The notes: generated by a model not told the origin, from the sequence alone. Shown: positions 27,417 to 36,975, counted from the first letter of the stretch. The stretch is 64,000 nucleotides of DNA from JBBATK01 sp044228285 (GCA_044228285.1 JBGAVD010000006.1:1-64000), one strand, 5' to 3'. A program made the numbers and translations.

Positions 27417-28007
27417 TCACAAATCGAGTTTTGCTTTCAATCTCTTCTCCTGCTGTTCCAACAATAGTTCATCAATGACAGAACGTTCAATGGTAGTGCT
27501 ATGCACAGTCCTAAACTCATTCTTGGAATCAAAGTACTTCGAGGGAAAAATCGTTTGAATAATACTGGACACTTGTGGATCGCACATACTCGCGTAGCTA
27601 GAGAACTGCCACAGTTCCGGAGTTGAAACATATCCAGCTCGGACAGGATTCTGATGAATGTACGCAATCAAGGTCTTTAAGTAGACTAGGTCGTATACTG
27701 GCAGCGCCTTGGTATGCCGTTGAAAAAGTGACCCATTCCGTTTACATGATCTGTTGATGGCGCGAGTGTACGAGGATTGTAGTTTTCCAATTGTCATACA
27801 CAGTTTCGACGTGTCGCAATCCCGGACCTTTATAAGAGCGTGAAAGTGAGTTCGCATTAAACAATAAGCTACTGTGTCGACGTAGTCGCTTAGCATACTC
27901 TGATACTTCTCAGAAAAGTACGCGAAGTGCTCATGAGTGCGGAACACAGTTTCCTGTGCATTGGAGCGGTTGAACAAATGGTATACACCGCCTTGGATTA
28001 GTTCCAT
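27417..28007 (-). CDS. REP-associated tyrosine transposase (RAYT, Y1/IS200-like)
   Basis: The 196-residue single-strand transposase starts at the ATG at 28007 (MELIQGGVYHLFNRSNAQET), the canonical RAYT N-terminus with the [FY]HVxxRxx-like signature. Upstream in-frame codons to 28181 are not supported. The HUH motif is HFHALI (H54, H56) in LMRTHFHALIKV, and the catalytic tyrosine is Y80 in GKLQSSYTRAINRS, followed by NGSLFQRHTKA. RAYTs are domesticated IS200/IS605 relatives that act on REP hairpins. Here family B REP pairs bracket the gene on both sides, making a complete REPtron. The frame is intact, so the gene may be active. Confidence 0.93.
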   Translation of the reverse strand: MELIQGGVYHLFNRSNAQETVFRTHEHFAYFSEKYQSMLSDYVDTVAYCLMRTHFHALIKVRDCDTSKLCMTIGKLQSSYTRAINRSCKRNGSLFQRHTKALPVYDLVYLKTLIAYIHQNPVRAGYVSTPELWQFSSYASMCDPQVSSIIQTIFPSKYFDSKNEFRTVHSTTIERSVIDELLLEQQEKRLKAKLDL

Positions 28008-28137
28008 AGTCGTAAGAGATTGGTGAAGGCGGGTATGTATGTACACGAATATGAAGGTTAGCCGGGAAAATCTGTTGTGGGAAGTTTCCACATATGTTTT
28101 GCATGTCTGAATTTCTACAAACGACCATGAGGCAATC

Positions 28138-28284
28138 AGTGTCTCCAATAGATTTACCATCACCCGACATCTTCGATCCACAGTGAGAGCCTCAGCTGCG
28201 CTGAGACCCTCACACTAGGCGTCAGTGTCTAAAGCAGATTGCCAGCTAGAGACAGTGAGAGCCTCAGCGTTGCTGAGACCCTCA
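28138..28284. repeat. Family B REP units upstream of the RAYT gene, one diverged
   Basis: A third copy at 28138-28212 keeps the spacer in degenerate form (TCAGTGTCTCCAATAGATTT) and the terminal arm GAGAGCCTCAGCTGCGCTGA. A fourth, more diverged copy at 28222-28284 keeps GTGAGAGCCTCAGCGTTGCT. Both have the same orientation as the downstream copies, so the RAYT gene is embedded in its own repeat family. Confidence 0.85.
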
Positions 28285-28324
28285 CGCTAATCTGCGCTGA
28301 GACCTTCAGGGATTGCGTCGCGCT

Positions 28325-29506
28325 TTAGCGCAGGGATTTCGCGAGCTTACTAATGCGAGCTAGGCCTTTGCGGATATCATCATCGCAGGCAGCAAATGAA
28401 ATACGGAAGTAGCCATCGAGACCGAAGGCTTCGCCGGGAACGGCGGCACAGAGGTGTTTTTCCAGGAGTTGTTCGCAGAAGGCGAGAGAGCTTGGGACTT
28501 GTGGTCCGAGAAGTTCGCGACAATCAATCCATAAATAAAAAGCGCCGTCAGGCTGTAAATAGTGAACGCCCCCGATTGCATTCACAAGTCCACAAACCAA
28601 TTCCCGACGACGCTCAAATTCTTGTCGCATGTGCTCCACATCTGCCTGCGCAAACTGTAAGGCTGCCAAGGCAGCGCGCTGCGAGATCGATGTGGCATTA
28701 GAGGTATCTTGACTTTGCACTTTGGCAGCCTGCGTAAACACTTCAGGTGGTGCATGCATAAAACCAACGCGCCAACCAGTCATTGCGTAGGCTTTCGAGC
28801 AGCCATTCACTGTGATCACTCGATGTGCAATCGATTCAATTGCACCTGGACTAAAGTGTTGGGCATTGCCATAGCGTATCTTTTCATAGATCTCGTCGCT
28901 AATGATATAGCAATCATGATCTGCCAGTACCAACGCGAGCTCTTCAAATTCTTGTTGTGTGTACATCATCCCGGTCGGATTGGACGGGGAGTTGAAGATC
29001 ACACACTTCGTCTTTGGACTTAGCGATTCGCGCAATCGCTGAGCACTGAGTTTAAAATGCGTCCCTGCATCGGTAGTCACTATTCTCGGTTCTGCCTCTG
29101 TTAAGGTCACCATTGCTGGATAACTCACCCAGTACGGTGCCGTAATCAGTACTTCGTCGCCGGCATTACAGATGGCCGAGAGAGCATTCATGATACTCTG
29201 CTTAGCGCCACAGGAAATAAGAACCTGCGCTGCTTTCGCATCCTTGATCTTGTTCTCTGAGCGAAACTTCTCAGCAACAACCTCACGGAGTTCAGCGATT
29301 CCGTTTGAATCGGTATAATGACTAAAATCCTGATCAATAGCCTCTATGGCCGCATGCTTTGCACAAGCTGGTGTTGGAAAATCAGGTTCTCCGGTAGCTA
29401 ACGAAACAACGTCATCCCCTTGTTGCTTCATTCGCTTGGCGCGCGCAGCTATGGCAAGAGTTTGTGACTCTGATGCGGCAAGGACACGGCGCGATAAACT
29501 CTGCAT
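28325..29506 (-). CDS. Class I pyridoxal-phosphate aminotransferase (aspartate aminotransferase type)
   Basis: From the ATG at 29506 (MQSLSRRVLAASESQTLAIA) the protein has 393 residues, the normal length for the Ib aspartate aminotransferase subgroup; a TTG two codons upstream is less likely. It shows the N-terminal VVSLATGEPDFPTPA, the cofactor segment SCGAKQSIMNALSAI, NSPSNPTGMMYTQQE, and the Schiff-base lysine near residue 238 in NGCSKAYAMTGWRVGF. The C-terminus has the substrate-carboxylate arginine in GYFRISFA. It transfers amino groups between aspartate or related amino acids and 2-oxoglutarate in the cytosol. It has no obvious operon partners. Confidence 0.93.
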   Translation of the reverse strand: MQSLSRRVLAASESQTLAIAARAKRMKQQGDDVVSLATGEPDFPTPACAKHAAIEAIDQDFSHYTDSNGIAELREVVAEKFRSENKIKDAKAAQVLISCGAKQSIMNALSAICNAGDEVLITAPYWVSYPAMVTLTEAEPRIVTTDAGTHFKLSAQRLRESLSPKTKCVIFNSPSNPTGMMYTQQEFEELALVLADHDCYIISDEIYEKIRYGNAQHFSPGAIESIAHRVITVNGCSKAYAMTGWRVGFMHAPPEVFTQAAKVQSQDTSNATSISQRAALAALQFAQADVEHMRQEFERRRELVCGLVNAIGGVHYLQPDGAFYLWIDCRELLGPQVPSSLAFCEQLLEKHLCAAVPGEAFGLDGYFRISFAACDDDIRKGLARISKLAKSLR

Positions 29507-29640
29507 GACCAACTGGATAAGTTCAGCTCAATCACTGTTTGTTGTTAGTAGTACTTGTGCTTCAACAATTTCCCTCACAGTCAGCGTGTAACTGACCGCA
29601 TTGCTGAAATCCTACTAACACACCAGCGTGTTCATTCAAT

Positions 29641-31788
29641 TTAGCTTGCAATTATGAACGTGGAGAAATAGATTTTTTCCCCAATGCGGACTCGGACGCT
29701 ATAACAACCGCTACTTAGTTGTGTAGCTTGGATATGTTCTTCATAGTCTCCTGCCTCCATATAGCCTGTGCGCAGACTGCGCACAAGTCTGCCAGTGGCA
29801 TCGAGCAGCTCTATATACACAGGAGCGCTTTGTTCGCAGTGATAACGAAGGCGAATGTTATCTGAGGCTGTTGCAGGGTTTGGATAGACTTGAAGTGCCC
29901 CTGAACTCAACTCACTTGCTTCAACACTCACGGGAATCTCTGCCGCCGTTCGTGTACATAAAATGAGCTGATCCTCGTCAATAACGAATCTCCGAGGATT
30001 AAAGGGCAATCGAATGCGCAGCGATTGTTGCGCTGCGTCATTCATGAAGGTTGTGTCGTAGCTCGCAGGTGAATACACGTCATGAAAGCGCAAGCTCACG
30101 GGCATGGTGAATAGGCTTACTGCTCCAGGTACCAACGACTCCTGGTTGAATTGGATGTACACGTCCCAAGAATTGTCAACTTTCACGATGGAGTCCAAAC
30201 GCGCCGAATAATTCGGATGCCCGGGTGCGTAGATCCATTGGTCGAAGAAGGTTTGAAAGGGAACTTTTGGGTTAGGGACCTGCGACTCAAGAAAGTGCAC
30301 AAAGTCATGGGTTTCAATGGACTGATGAGCAAAGTGCTTGAAATACTCATTCATCACGGCAAAGTAGCTGCTATCTCCCAACATTGTTCGCAACATGTAG
30401 TACACCCAACCACCCTTTACATAGGTTGTTCCGTTGTTGAACAAATTGCTGATGTGAATGCCGTAGACCGCTGGCTGACTCATTGCGAAGTCGCTACGAA
30501 AATAGCTGCGGTCGCGAGCTGCCTGAATGTTCTGGCGCGCAGCTTCTATACCCTGACTACGCTCTGTCCAAAGAAACTCTCCAAAGGTAGCCCCGCCTTC
30601 GTTCAACCAGATATCAGACCACGTGGCACAGGTTACCAAGTTCCCTGTCCACTGATGCATCAACTCATGTGCAATAACACCTTCCCAACGATCGGTCAAG
30701 CAACGACGATGATGGGTGGTGTTTGCCTGGTGCTCCATTGCTCCGCTGAAATAAGGGAAGAGGAGTGTTTGACCGTACTTTGCGAAGGGATATTCACCGT
30801 AATGTCTGGAATGACTCTCCAGCATTTCTACCGTTTTGTTGTGCATCCACTCGAGATTCGCTGCATAGTCAAGGGAATCGCGTCGCCATGTATAAATCGG
30901 CACTGGAACAAGTTGGTTCGTATCTGTTACCCGACGATACGGCGCTCCATCATAGCGTGCGTACTTCGAAGCCGCAGCCATCATAAGATAGGTCGTGATG
31001 GCAGTCGTGTCTGAATAGGAGAATTCTTCGTGTTGATCAACACCAAGACCGCTCTGGTGCGACTGCAAAAGTCCGTTTGAACATGCAGTATATCCTTGTG
31101 GAACGAGCACACGAATAGAGCTTCGTGCTTTGTCGTAGGGACGGTCATTACAAGGCATCCACGCACGTGCGCTATTGGGCTCGCTCTGGGTGTAGCAAAT
31201 GTTCGCCTGTACCGTGTCTAAGAAATTGGGTCCCCAAGGAAATCCCTCGAGATTCGTATAGAATCCGTTGTAATCGGTAGGGTTTTCTGCCTTCAATTGA
31301 GTATAGTAGAAGGCTAGATGAATGGTATCGCCACGATTATAGGTTTTTGGCAGAAGTATACGTACCTGACTCCCCACTTGTAACAAGCCACTGTTGAGCT
31401 TCTGACCTTCAAACAGCAAGGAATCAATCTTCAACAACTCGGCATCGAAGACAAGGATAGTCGTTGCGTTCGAATCGATGCGCAGGGTCACACGATTCAC
31501 TCCAGTATAGCGGCGATCAATCGATCCGCCCTTAGGCTGCGAGAGCGGAATGCGCCAGTCCATCGTTAGATCATACTCGAGCACGTCGTAGTTTCTTCGC
31601 TCAATAACCGAAGGGTGCTCTTGCACCGACTGAATATGCTGCTTCGAGACTGCGCAGCATGGAACCTGAGATTGGTCCGACGACTTGCCTTCATCAAACA
31701 ACAGCACCGACGGAATAGACTGCGATTGCGCTGTCACTGCAACAAAACACATAGCTACAAATACGCGCAATAAACTCAAAGCACTCAT
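29641..31788 (-). CDS. Secreted M1-family aminopeptidase with T9SS sorting domain
   Basis: The protein has 715 residues from the ATG at 31788 (MSALSLLRVFVAMCFVAVTA, then QSQS), a Sec signal; the upstream GTG start adds 17 unsupported residues. The gluzincin zinc site HELMHQW lies near residue 373 and the third ligand is in WLNEGGATFGEF. The upstream motif FSGAMEHQANTTHH corresponds to the GAMEN exopeptidase motif. An N-terminal beta domain precedes the catalytic domain. The last 85 residues (LQVYPNPATASDNIRLRY, LSSGCYSVRVRIGEK) are a T9SS sorting domain. It should trim N-terminal amino acids from peptides at the cell surface or outside the cell. Confidence 0.92.
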   Translation of the reverse strand: MSALSLLRVFVAMCFVAVTAQSQSIPSVLLFDEGKSSDQSQVPCCAVSKQHIQSVQEHPSVIERRNYDVLEYDLTMDWRIPLSQPKGGSIDRRYTGVNRVTLRIDSNATTILVFDAELLKIDSLLFEGQKLNSGLLQVGSQVRILLPKTYNRGDTIHLAFYYTQLKAENPTDYNGFYTNLEGFPWGPNFLDTVQANICYTQSEPNSARAWMPCNDRPYDKARSSIRVLVPQGYTACSNGLLQSHQSGLGVDQHEEFSYSDTTAITTYLMMAAASKYARYDGAPYRRVTDTNQLVPVPIYTWRRDSLDYAANLEWMHNKTVEMLESHSRHYGEYPFAKYGQTLLFPYFSGAMEHQANTTHHRRCLTDRWEGVIAHELMHQWTGNLVTCATWSDIWLNEGGATFGEFLWTERSQGIEAARQNIQAARDRSYFRSDFAMSQPAVYGIHISNLFNNGTTYVKGGWVYYMLRTMLGDSSYFAVMNEYFKHFAHQSIETHDFVHFLESQVPNPKVPFQTFFDQWIYAPGHPNYSARLDSIVKVDNSWDVYIQFNQESLVPGAVSLFTMPVSLRFHDVYSPASYDTTFMNDAAQQSLRIRLPFNPRRFVIDEDQLILCTRTAAEIPVSVEASELSSGALQVYPNPATASDNIRLRYHCEQSAPVYIELLDATGRLVRSLRTGYMEAGDYEEHIQATQLSSGCYSVRVRIGEKIYFSTFIIAS

Positions 31789-31933
31789 GCTATCTCGATT
31801 CGATTGATGTTTAAAGAGAACCACTACTGACGCTCTCACAGACCCTGTGATGAGAAAACTATCAGATGCTGATAAACCAGCTGCGCCAGAATGAAGTATT
31901 GTTGTTCAAACGACAAGACGCGTAGCTTCGATC

Positions 31934-32386
31934 CTACATTTCATGAACACCAGATACTTCAACTGGTTTCTTTGAATCTGGCAACGTTTTCTGAAGTTTT
32001 TGGAGCTTTCTGAATCCAAACAAGCAAAAAATCGCTGCCCCTATTCCACTCTCAGCCATCAAGAGAGTTTCCAGACTGGGACGTCCACCGTAAGAAAATG
32101 CTGTAATAGCTTGGTAGATCGACATCGCATCAACCAAAACTAGGATCAGCAAGAGCGCTAAGGCTATCTGCAGTGCTTTGAAGGAGTGGTTCTTCGAAAC
32201 GCTAAAAACGGCGTAGGCGAAGAGGATCAAACCGCAGCCCAAAGGGTTCAAAAAGGCCCAACTATGGACCGTAGGCGCGATTTTCTCCATCAGCGGGATG
32301 TTCAGTGAGGCTACTTTCGTTGACGAAAAACCATAGCCTCCCACGAGTAACATGATAAAACTGAAAAACATGGCAAGGCTGGTCAT
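31934..32386 (-). CDS. Small membrane protein of unknown function
   Basis: The 150-residue protein has four likely membrane helices: MTSLAMFFSFIMLLVGGYGF, FLNPLGCGLILFAYAVFSVS, ALQIALALLLILVLVDAMSI and LLMAESGIGAAIFCLFGF. The tail is short and basic (RKLQKLQKTLPDSKKP). No family was recognised. It is divergent from the thioredoxin-like lipoprotein gene, with starts about 90 bp apart if the GTG at 32475 is used. Confidence 0.72.
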   Translation of the reverse strand: MTSLAMFFSFIMLLVGGYGFSSTKVASLNIPLMEKIAPTVHSWAFLNPLGCGLILFAYAVFSVSKNHSFKALQIALALLLILVLVDAMSIYQAITAFSYGGRPSLETLLMAESGIGAAIFCLFGFRKLQKLQKTLPDSKKPVEVSGVHEM

Positions 32387-32474
32387 AAGCAGGGTGTATC
32401 GTTGGATGTCAAATATAGTTATTGTATTTTGTAAGCGTTCAAGCTATAAATCATCACCTTCAAAGGAACACCCC

Positions 32475-32966
32475 GTGAAAAACTTCGGTTTAGCCCTCCT
32501 CTGCTCTCTGGCTTTCGTCGCCATGTCCTGCAACAATGCAGTCGAATTCACCGCAGATCAACTAACGGTAGCTGGAATTGCGGCTCAGCCTGGCTATGCG
32601 TGGTTCAATGGTAAGGTTGCTGCGTACACTCCTGCACCAGCTAATGTAGCTGCTATTCAAAGTGCCTATGCTGCCGATCCGTTTAACACTATCATCTACG
32701 TCAATCCTAGCTGTAGCTGTGACGGCACACAATTCCACTTTCCAGACTTGGTAAAAACTCTTCGTTCAGCTGGCATCCCAGATTCAACCGTTACGATTTT
32801 CTCTATGCGAAATGCTGAAACCAAGCAGCCATATAGTGATATCTATCCAGTGAAATCACTGCCTACTTTCTACTTTGTTCATACGTCGAAGAAAGTAATC
32901 TCAGTGGTACCAGCTGACGGTACGAACAGCGGTATTGACTCGATGGTGGTGAAGGCTTTTAACTAG
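32475..32966 (+). CDS. Thioredoxin-fold-like lipoprotein, GTG start
   Basis: The GTG at 32475 was chosen because the following residues are a complete lipoprotein signal (VKNFGLALLCSLAFVAMSC, cysteine as lipid anchor). Longer in-frame starts put 41 unsupported residues before it. The 163-residue protein then shows TIIYVNPSCSCDGTQ, where the two cysteines are spaced C-x-C, and SLPTFYFVHTSKK, resembling the cis-proline region of thioredoxin folds. The cysteine spacing differs from the usual CxxC, so redox activity is uncertain. Possible roles are disulfide handling or metal binding on the periplasmic face. The EVE-domain gene begins 17 bp downstream. Confidence 0.75.
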   Translation: MKNFGLALLCSLAFVAMSCNNAVEFTADQLTVAGIAAQPGYAWFNGKVAAYTPAPANVAAIQSAYAADPFNTIIYVNPSCSCDGTQFHFPDLVKTLRSAGIPDSTVTIFSMRNAETKQPYSDIYPVKSLPTFYFVHTSKKVISVVPADGTNSGIDSMVVKAFN

Positions 32967-32983
32967 TCGCTTCTAAAAAACTC

Positions 32984-33415
32984 ATGGCGTATTGGCTAGT
33001 AAAGTCTGATCCCGAAACCTATGGCTTCGATGATCTGATTCGCGACAAGAAAACAGATTGGACTGGAGTGCGCAATTACGCGGCTCGCATCCACCTCAAT
33101 TCTATGGCTAAAGGCGATGCTGTACTCGTCTATCATTCCAATAGTGATAAGGCTGTGGTTGGTAGCTGCGTGGTTTCCAAAGCAGCGTTTCCGGATGAAA
33201 CAGCAACGGAGGGACAATGGGTTGCCGTTGAACTGAAGTCGCCGAAGTATTTGAAGAAGGCTGTCACTCTTGCCGACATGAAGCTGCGACCAGAATTACA
33301 AAACATCGGCTTGATTAAAATTGGACGTCTCTCGGTCATGCCCTTGAGCCCCGAAGAATACTCACTCATCATGCACATGGCTGGTGAACGAGTAGAAGGT
33401 TCGGAACTCGCATAA
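32984..33415 (+). CDS. EVE domain-containing protein
   Basis: The 143-residue protein begins AYWLVKSDPETYGFDDLIRD and continues TDWTGVRNYAARIHLNSMA, KGDAVLVYHSN, which is the N-terminal half of the EVE domain of thymocyte nuclear protein 1-like proteins. GLIKIGRLSVMPLSPEEYSL completes it near the C-terminus. EVE domains belong to the PUA superfamily and are thought to bind modified nucleobases in DNA or RNA. Stand-alone short forms like this are common in bacteria. It follows the lipoprotein gene by 17 bp, and a bidirectional-looking terminator separates it from the convergent T9SS gene. Confidence 0.92.
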   Translation: MAYWLVKSDPETYGFDDLIRDKKTDWTGVRNYAARIHLNSMAKGDAVLVYHSNSDKAVVGSCVVSKAAFPDETATEGQWVAVELKSPKYLKKAVTLADMKLRPELQNIGLIKIGRLSVMPLSPEEYSLIMHMAGERVEGSELA

Positions 33416-33510
33416 GGCCCACGCCTTTGGACCGCGAAGCGGGACGAAGGCCTGTGTAAGAAAAATCTCCTGCTTCGTTTCCAACAGATCTGACTCAAGA
33501 TCAAACATTC

Positions 33511-33553
33511 GAAAGGCTTTGCTGCAATGAGCGGCAAAGCCTTTCTTGTTGTT
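33511..33553. terminator. Terminator between convergent EVE and T9SS cargo genes
   Basis: GAAAGGCTTTGC (33511-33522) pairs with GCAAAGCCTTTC (33534-33545), followed by TTGTTGTT. The symmetric A/T flanks and convergent position suggest it serves both strands. Confidence 0.85.
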
Positions 33554-33589
33554 CATCTCATCACTCCCGCCCTTGCACTGAACTGGTGC

Positions 33590-36256
33590 TCAGCGTTGCA
33601 CTATGAGTCTTGCCGTACGTACTTGACTTCCCTGCTGTATGCTAATGATATACATACCGCTCGGCAGTGAGCGAAGGTCGAGCCATTCGTGCGACGCATT
33701 AATGCTCTTCGACAAACAGTTTTGGCCTAATTCATTATAAACGCTCAGCTGCGCTGCGCCTTTACCCTGCTCTCGTGCATCTGAGGATGTGTCATACAAA
33801 CGCACGCCGTCAGTAGCTGGGTTCGGTGCAAGTTCAAGACTCTGCATTGCGACAGACTCATCCTCAACGTCTACCGTGACCGTGTCAGGTTCTTTCAAGC
33901 CTGCCGGACGCCACACAACGATGTTGTTGTACAAATCCAAGGCTGCAACGGCAGCGGAGTTTGCACTCCACTGCAATGACTTGTGTGAGGCTGTTGCTTC
34001 AATCATTCGTGTGTCTTGAGGTTGACCGTAGCGAAACAGTTGCAGAGATTGATGCGGGCGACGTCCAATGGTGGCGTAGTAGTCACCTGTAGGACGTAGG
34101 TAGGGTTGCGTACCTGTCTCATACTTTGTGGGTTTACCACCCTGAATTTGAAACTCAACAATGGCGTCTTGGTACACACCAACACACAAAGAATCTGAGC
34201 CAATAAATTGCTCCGCTCTGGTCATGGTAACGAGCCGACCAAGATGCTCCTTGTCGCGTAGCCGCAAGACGATCATGCTGTCGCGCGTGCTCACGCACAA
34301 AGTAGTTGCAGCTTTGTTGACATGCAGACGAACAATTTCAGACCATCTCATGAGCAAGGGTCTAGCGTATGTCCCACCAAACACTTGTTCCCAAACATCA
34401 CCTTTCTTCGTGCCTACATAGCACGTATCTGATGGCGTTGCATTATGCTTCAATGCTATTGCCGTTGGATGTGCGCTGAACAATCGAATCAACTCAATGC
34501 GAGAAGTGGTGGTATTGTAGCCCAGCAATGAATCTGCATGGCTGAAGTACAGGTACTTAAGACTAGGTGCAAAAGCGAGGAAGTTCAGGTTGGAGTCGGC
34601 AGCAAAAGCATAACGCTTCACCAGATTTGACGCATTGACAATGGTATAACCAAAGAGCTTTCGTGCTGTGTCTGCCTGCTGCAACACAACAAGGTTGCTG
34701 TCGGGACTCCACAGCAACTCGGTGATAAGTGGATAGGTTGCATGTACGATCATGCGCTGCGACCGAAGGTCCCAGCGTTGTAGATGAGTGGAGTCTGCAA
34801 CCACGATCTGTTCGCCGCTTGGAGAGAGAGCAAAGACGTTGATACGATGCAGGAATTCGTTGTTTGGGAATTGTGATATGCGTTCTCCGGTAAAGCAGTC
34901 ATAGCGATGAAATACACTATCGAGAACAAAGAGATTGTTTCCATCACTGCTCATATACCATTCTTGACTCTCGTCTATCTGCGTCAAATAACTTCGAGCT
35001 GGTATGTCGTAAAAGTGCAGTCTCTTCTTCTGATCGCGAATTCGCAGCACACGATTGCCACGTAAGAAGGCAAAGCTTCCTTCGTCACCGAGGAGAATAT
35101 TATGCGGCGCTGTGAGAGTCTCGGTGAACACGCCCTGAAGCGTGATGGTATTAAGAATTCGCAGGACGTTGTCATCAGTCACATAGGCAAACAAGCTTCC
35201 ATCTTCACTAGCGCAAGCCCCTATCACATTGCCTGGCACGAACTGGATATACTTCTGTCCTGTGAGCATATCTCGGACGCTGATGGTTCCATCATAGCCC
35301 AGCATGAGGATACGCGCAGTGCCTTGGACATAGTAGAAGTCGCGACAGCCCATGTCCATCGCAATGGTGGTTGAGTCTATATTTCCATCAAGACTCGTCA
35401 TATAGAATCGACTCGTATTGTACGTGATAAAGCGCTTTGCTTCGGCTGTCCAGCGACCATGCCGGTCTTGACGAAAGAAGGAACTTCCGTAGGTCTTGGT
35501 TGCGAGGTAGAAGGGACGATAGATTTGATTATAGTAGTCGCTGGTTTGATCTGGCTTGCGAACTGCAACTTCATTGAGCCTTAACATGAGGATGCTATTG
35601 TCGAGCGACCAACTCAATGAGTTCACTGTTGTCATCTTATCCGTTACATACTGATTTACGGGCAGATTTCCTCGGTAGATAGTATTATCATTGAGCAGCA
35701 GCTCACCAGTTTCATTGTTATATACCCGATAGGAACGCATGCCAACGTTGATAAAACAGAAGCTGGCGTCTGGAGAGACATTAAGTCCAAGAATATCGTC
35801 GTTGCACTCATAGCGTTGCAGCACTGTTTCACTCAGAATATCAACAAGCAGAAGTGTTTCTGGTGTAGGTGCGTAGAAGAGTCGGGGGCGACCTCGCATC
35901 AGAGCCAACTGAAACTGCGGTCGACTAGATCCAGTGGGCTGAATAGCAATGTAGCGACTGCTCGAAACATAGTTTCCAGTTGTACTCTCCCAAATGCGTA
36001 CACGAATAACGAAGGTGTCGAGATCATCGAAAACGGTATTCGTTCTGGTTATCATGGCACTCAAGGCGGTATCACCAGAGGCTGTACACACAAAGTCATT
36101 ATAATTATATGCTTGATCCCGTACCCAATAGTCTTCATGCCAAAAGCTGAAGATGTGACGCAGACTATCGGTCTCTGTTGAACCCGCTGAGGCAGTCTGG
36201 CTTAGGGCGCTAAAGCACAGGATGACGAAAACGAAGTGCTTGTATCTAGTGCTCAT
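33590..36256 (-). CDS. T9SS-secreted beta-propeller (WD40/YVTN-like) protein
   Basis: The ATG at 36256 (MSTRYKHFVFVILCFSALSQ, then TASA) gives a Sec signal and 888 residues; the upstream ATG adds 23 unsupported residues. Most of the protein is made of WD40/YVTN-style blades (LGLNVSPDASFCFINVGMRS, LSWSLDNSILMLRLNEVAV, LLWSPDSNLVVLQQAD), probably two propellers. The C-terminal 90 residues (LELAPNPATDGVRLYDTSS, LRSLPSGMYIISIQQGS) form a T9SS type A sorting domain. The function is unknown; a surface scaffold or ligand-binding role is inferred from the fold only. Confidence 0.87.
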   Translation of the reverse strand: MSTRYKHFVFVILCFSALSQTASAGSTETDSLRHIFSFWHEDYWVRDQAYNYNDFVCTASGDTALSAMITRTNTVFDDLDTFVIRVRIWESTTGNYVSSSRYIAIQPTGSSRPQFQLALMRGRPRLFYAPTPETLLLVDILSETVLQRYECNDDILGLNVSPDASFCFINVGMRSYRVYNNETGELLLNDNTIYRGNLPVNQYVTDKMTTVNSLSWSLDNSILMLRLNEVAVRKPDQTSDYYNQIYRPFYLATKTYGSSFFRQDRHGRWTAEAKRFITYNTSRFYMTSLDGNIDSTTIAMDMGCRDFYYVQGTARILMLGYDGTISVRDMLTGQKYIQFVPGNVIGACASEDGSLFAYVTDDNVLRILNTITLQGVFTETLTAPHNILLGDEGSFAFLRGNRVLRIRDQKKRLHFYDIPARSYLTQIDESQEWYMSSDGNNLFVLDSVFHRYDCFTGERISQFPNNEFLHRINVFALSPSGEQIVVADSTHLQRWDLRSQRMIVHATYPLITELLWSPDSNLVVLQQADTARKLFGYTIVNASNLVKRYAFAADSNLNFLAFAPSLKYLYFSHADSLLGYNTTTSRIELIRLFSAHPTAIALKHNATPSDTCYVGTKKGDVWEQVFGGTYARPLLMRWSEIVRLHVNKAATTLCVSTRDSMIVLRLRDKEHLGRLVTMTRAEQFIGSDSLCVGVYQDAIVEFQIQGGKPTKYETGTQPYLRPTGDYYATIGRRPHQSLQLFRYGQPQDTRMIEATASHKSLQWSANSAAVAALDLYNNIVVWRPAGLKEPDTVTVDVEDESVAMQSLELAPNPATDGVRLYDTSSDAREQGKGAAQLSVYNELGQNCLSKSINASHEWLDLRSLPSGMYIISIQQGSQVRTARLIVQR

Positions 36257-36560
36257 AAATAACTCCAATGGTGATGAGCCGAATGTACGAGAATTTCGTT
36301 TTATAAATCTAAAATCTGCCTTCAATGGGAAATGGCGTTAAACAACGCTATTAAGTCGTGCTCGTGGCTCATACTATTAGGATACAGCTTCTTCGCTTTA
36401 TCCTTCATCAGTTAGTAGATGCAAATCATCGCTCAGCACTAAAAGTGTCTGAGGCGATCGTAACAGGGCAAGAGTATGTACGCAGAGAATCCCAAGAGGA
36501 CTTCGCCTATGAATAGCAAATGATAACTTTGGAAATGAGCGCTATAGAAGACGCATGGAA

Positions 36561-36975
36561 AGATGAGCCGCTGAGCATAACACAAGCTCTGCGGCTCGTT
36601 AGTACAGCACGACTCTGCGGCTCTGCGTGAGTCGGAGCAAGCCATTCACGCAGAGACGCAGGGGAAGATGAGCCGCTGAGCGAAACACCTGCTCTGCGGC
36701 TCGTCAGTAAAGCACGACTCTGTGGCTCTGCGTGAGTCGGCACCTGTCGTTCACGCAGAGACGCAGGGGAAGATGAGCCGCTGAGCGAATCACGCGCTCT
36801 GCGGCTCGTTGATGAGCGGCTGAGATTGACACGTGCTCTGCGGTTCGTTAGTAAAGCACGACTCTGCGGCTCTGCGTGAGTCGGCGCCTGTCGTTCACGC
36901 AGAAACGCAGGGGAAGATGAGCCGCTGAGCGAAACACGTGCTCTGCGCGACTCGGAGCACGCTATTCACGCAGAG
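36561..36975. repeat. Palindromic repeat family A, cluster 2 (about four units)
   Basis: This is the same family as near 10.8 kb. GATGAGCCGCTGAGC arms recur at about 36562, 36667, 36772 and 36917. The inner arms ACTCTGCGGCTCTGCGTGAG and TTCACGCAGAGACGCAGG recur between them, at roughly 105-bp spacing. A small internal variant (GATGAGCGGCTGAGAT) sits near 36811. The last unit is truncated at 36975. Copies differ by scattered substitutions that mostly keep pairing. No gene overlaps the cluster. Confidence 0.9.

Noticed and set aside
28008..28181. 58-codon N-terminal extension of the RAYT
   Set aside because: RAYT proteins begin at the MELIQGGVYHLFNR-like segment, and the extension overlaps the family B repeat.
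30151..31014. 287-codon open frame on the plus strand
   Set aside because: It lies inside the M1 aminopeptidase gene, antisense to its zinc-site region; no coding signal of its own.
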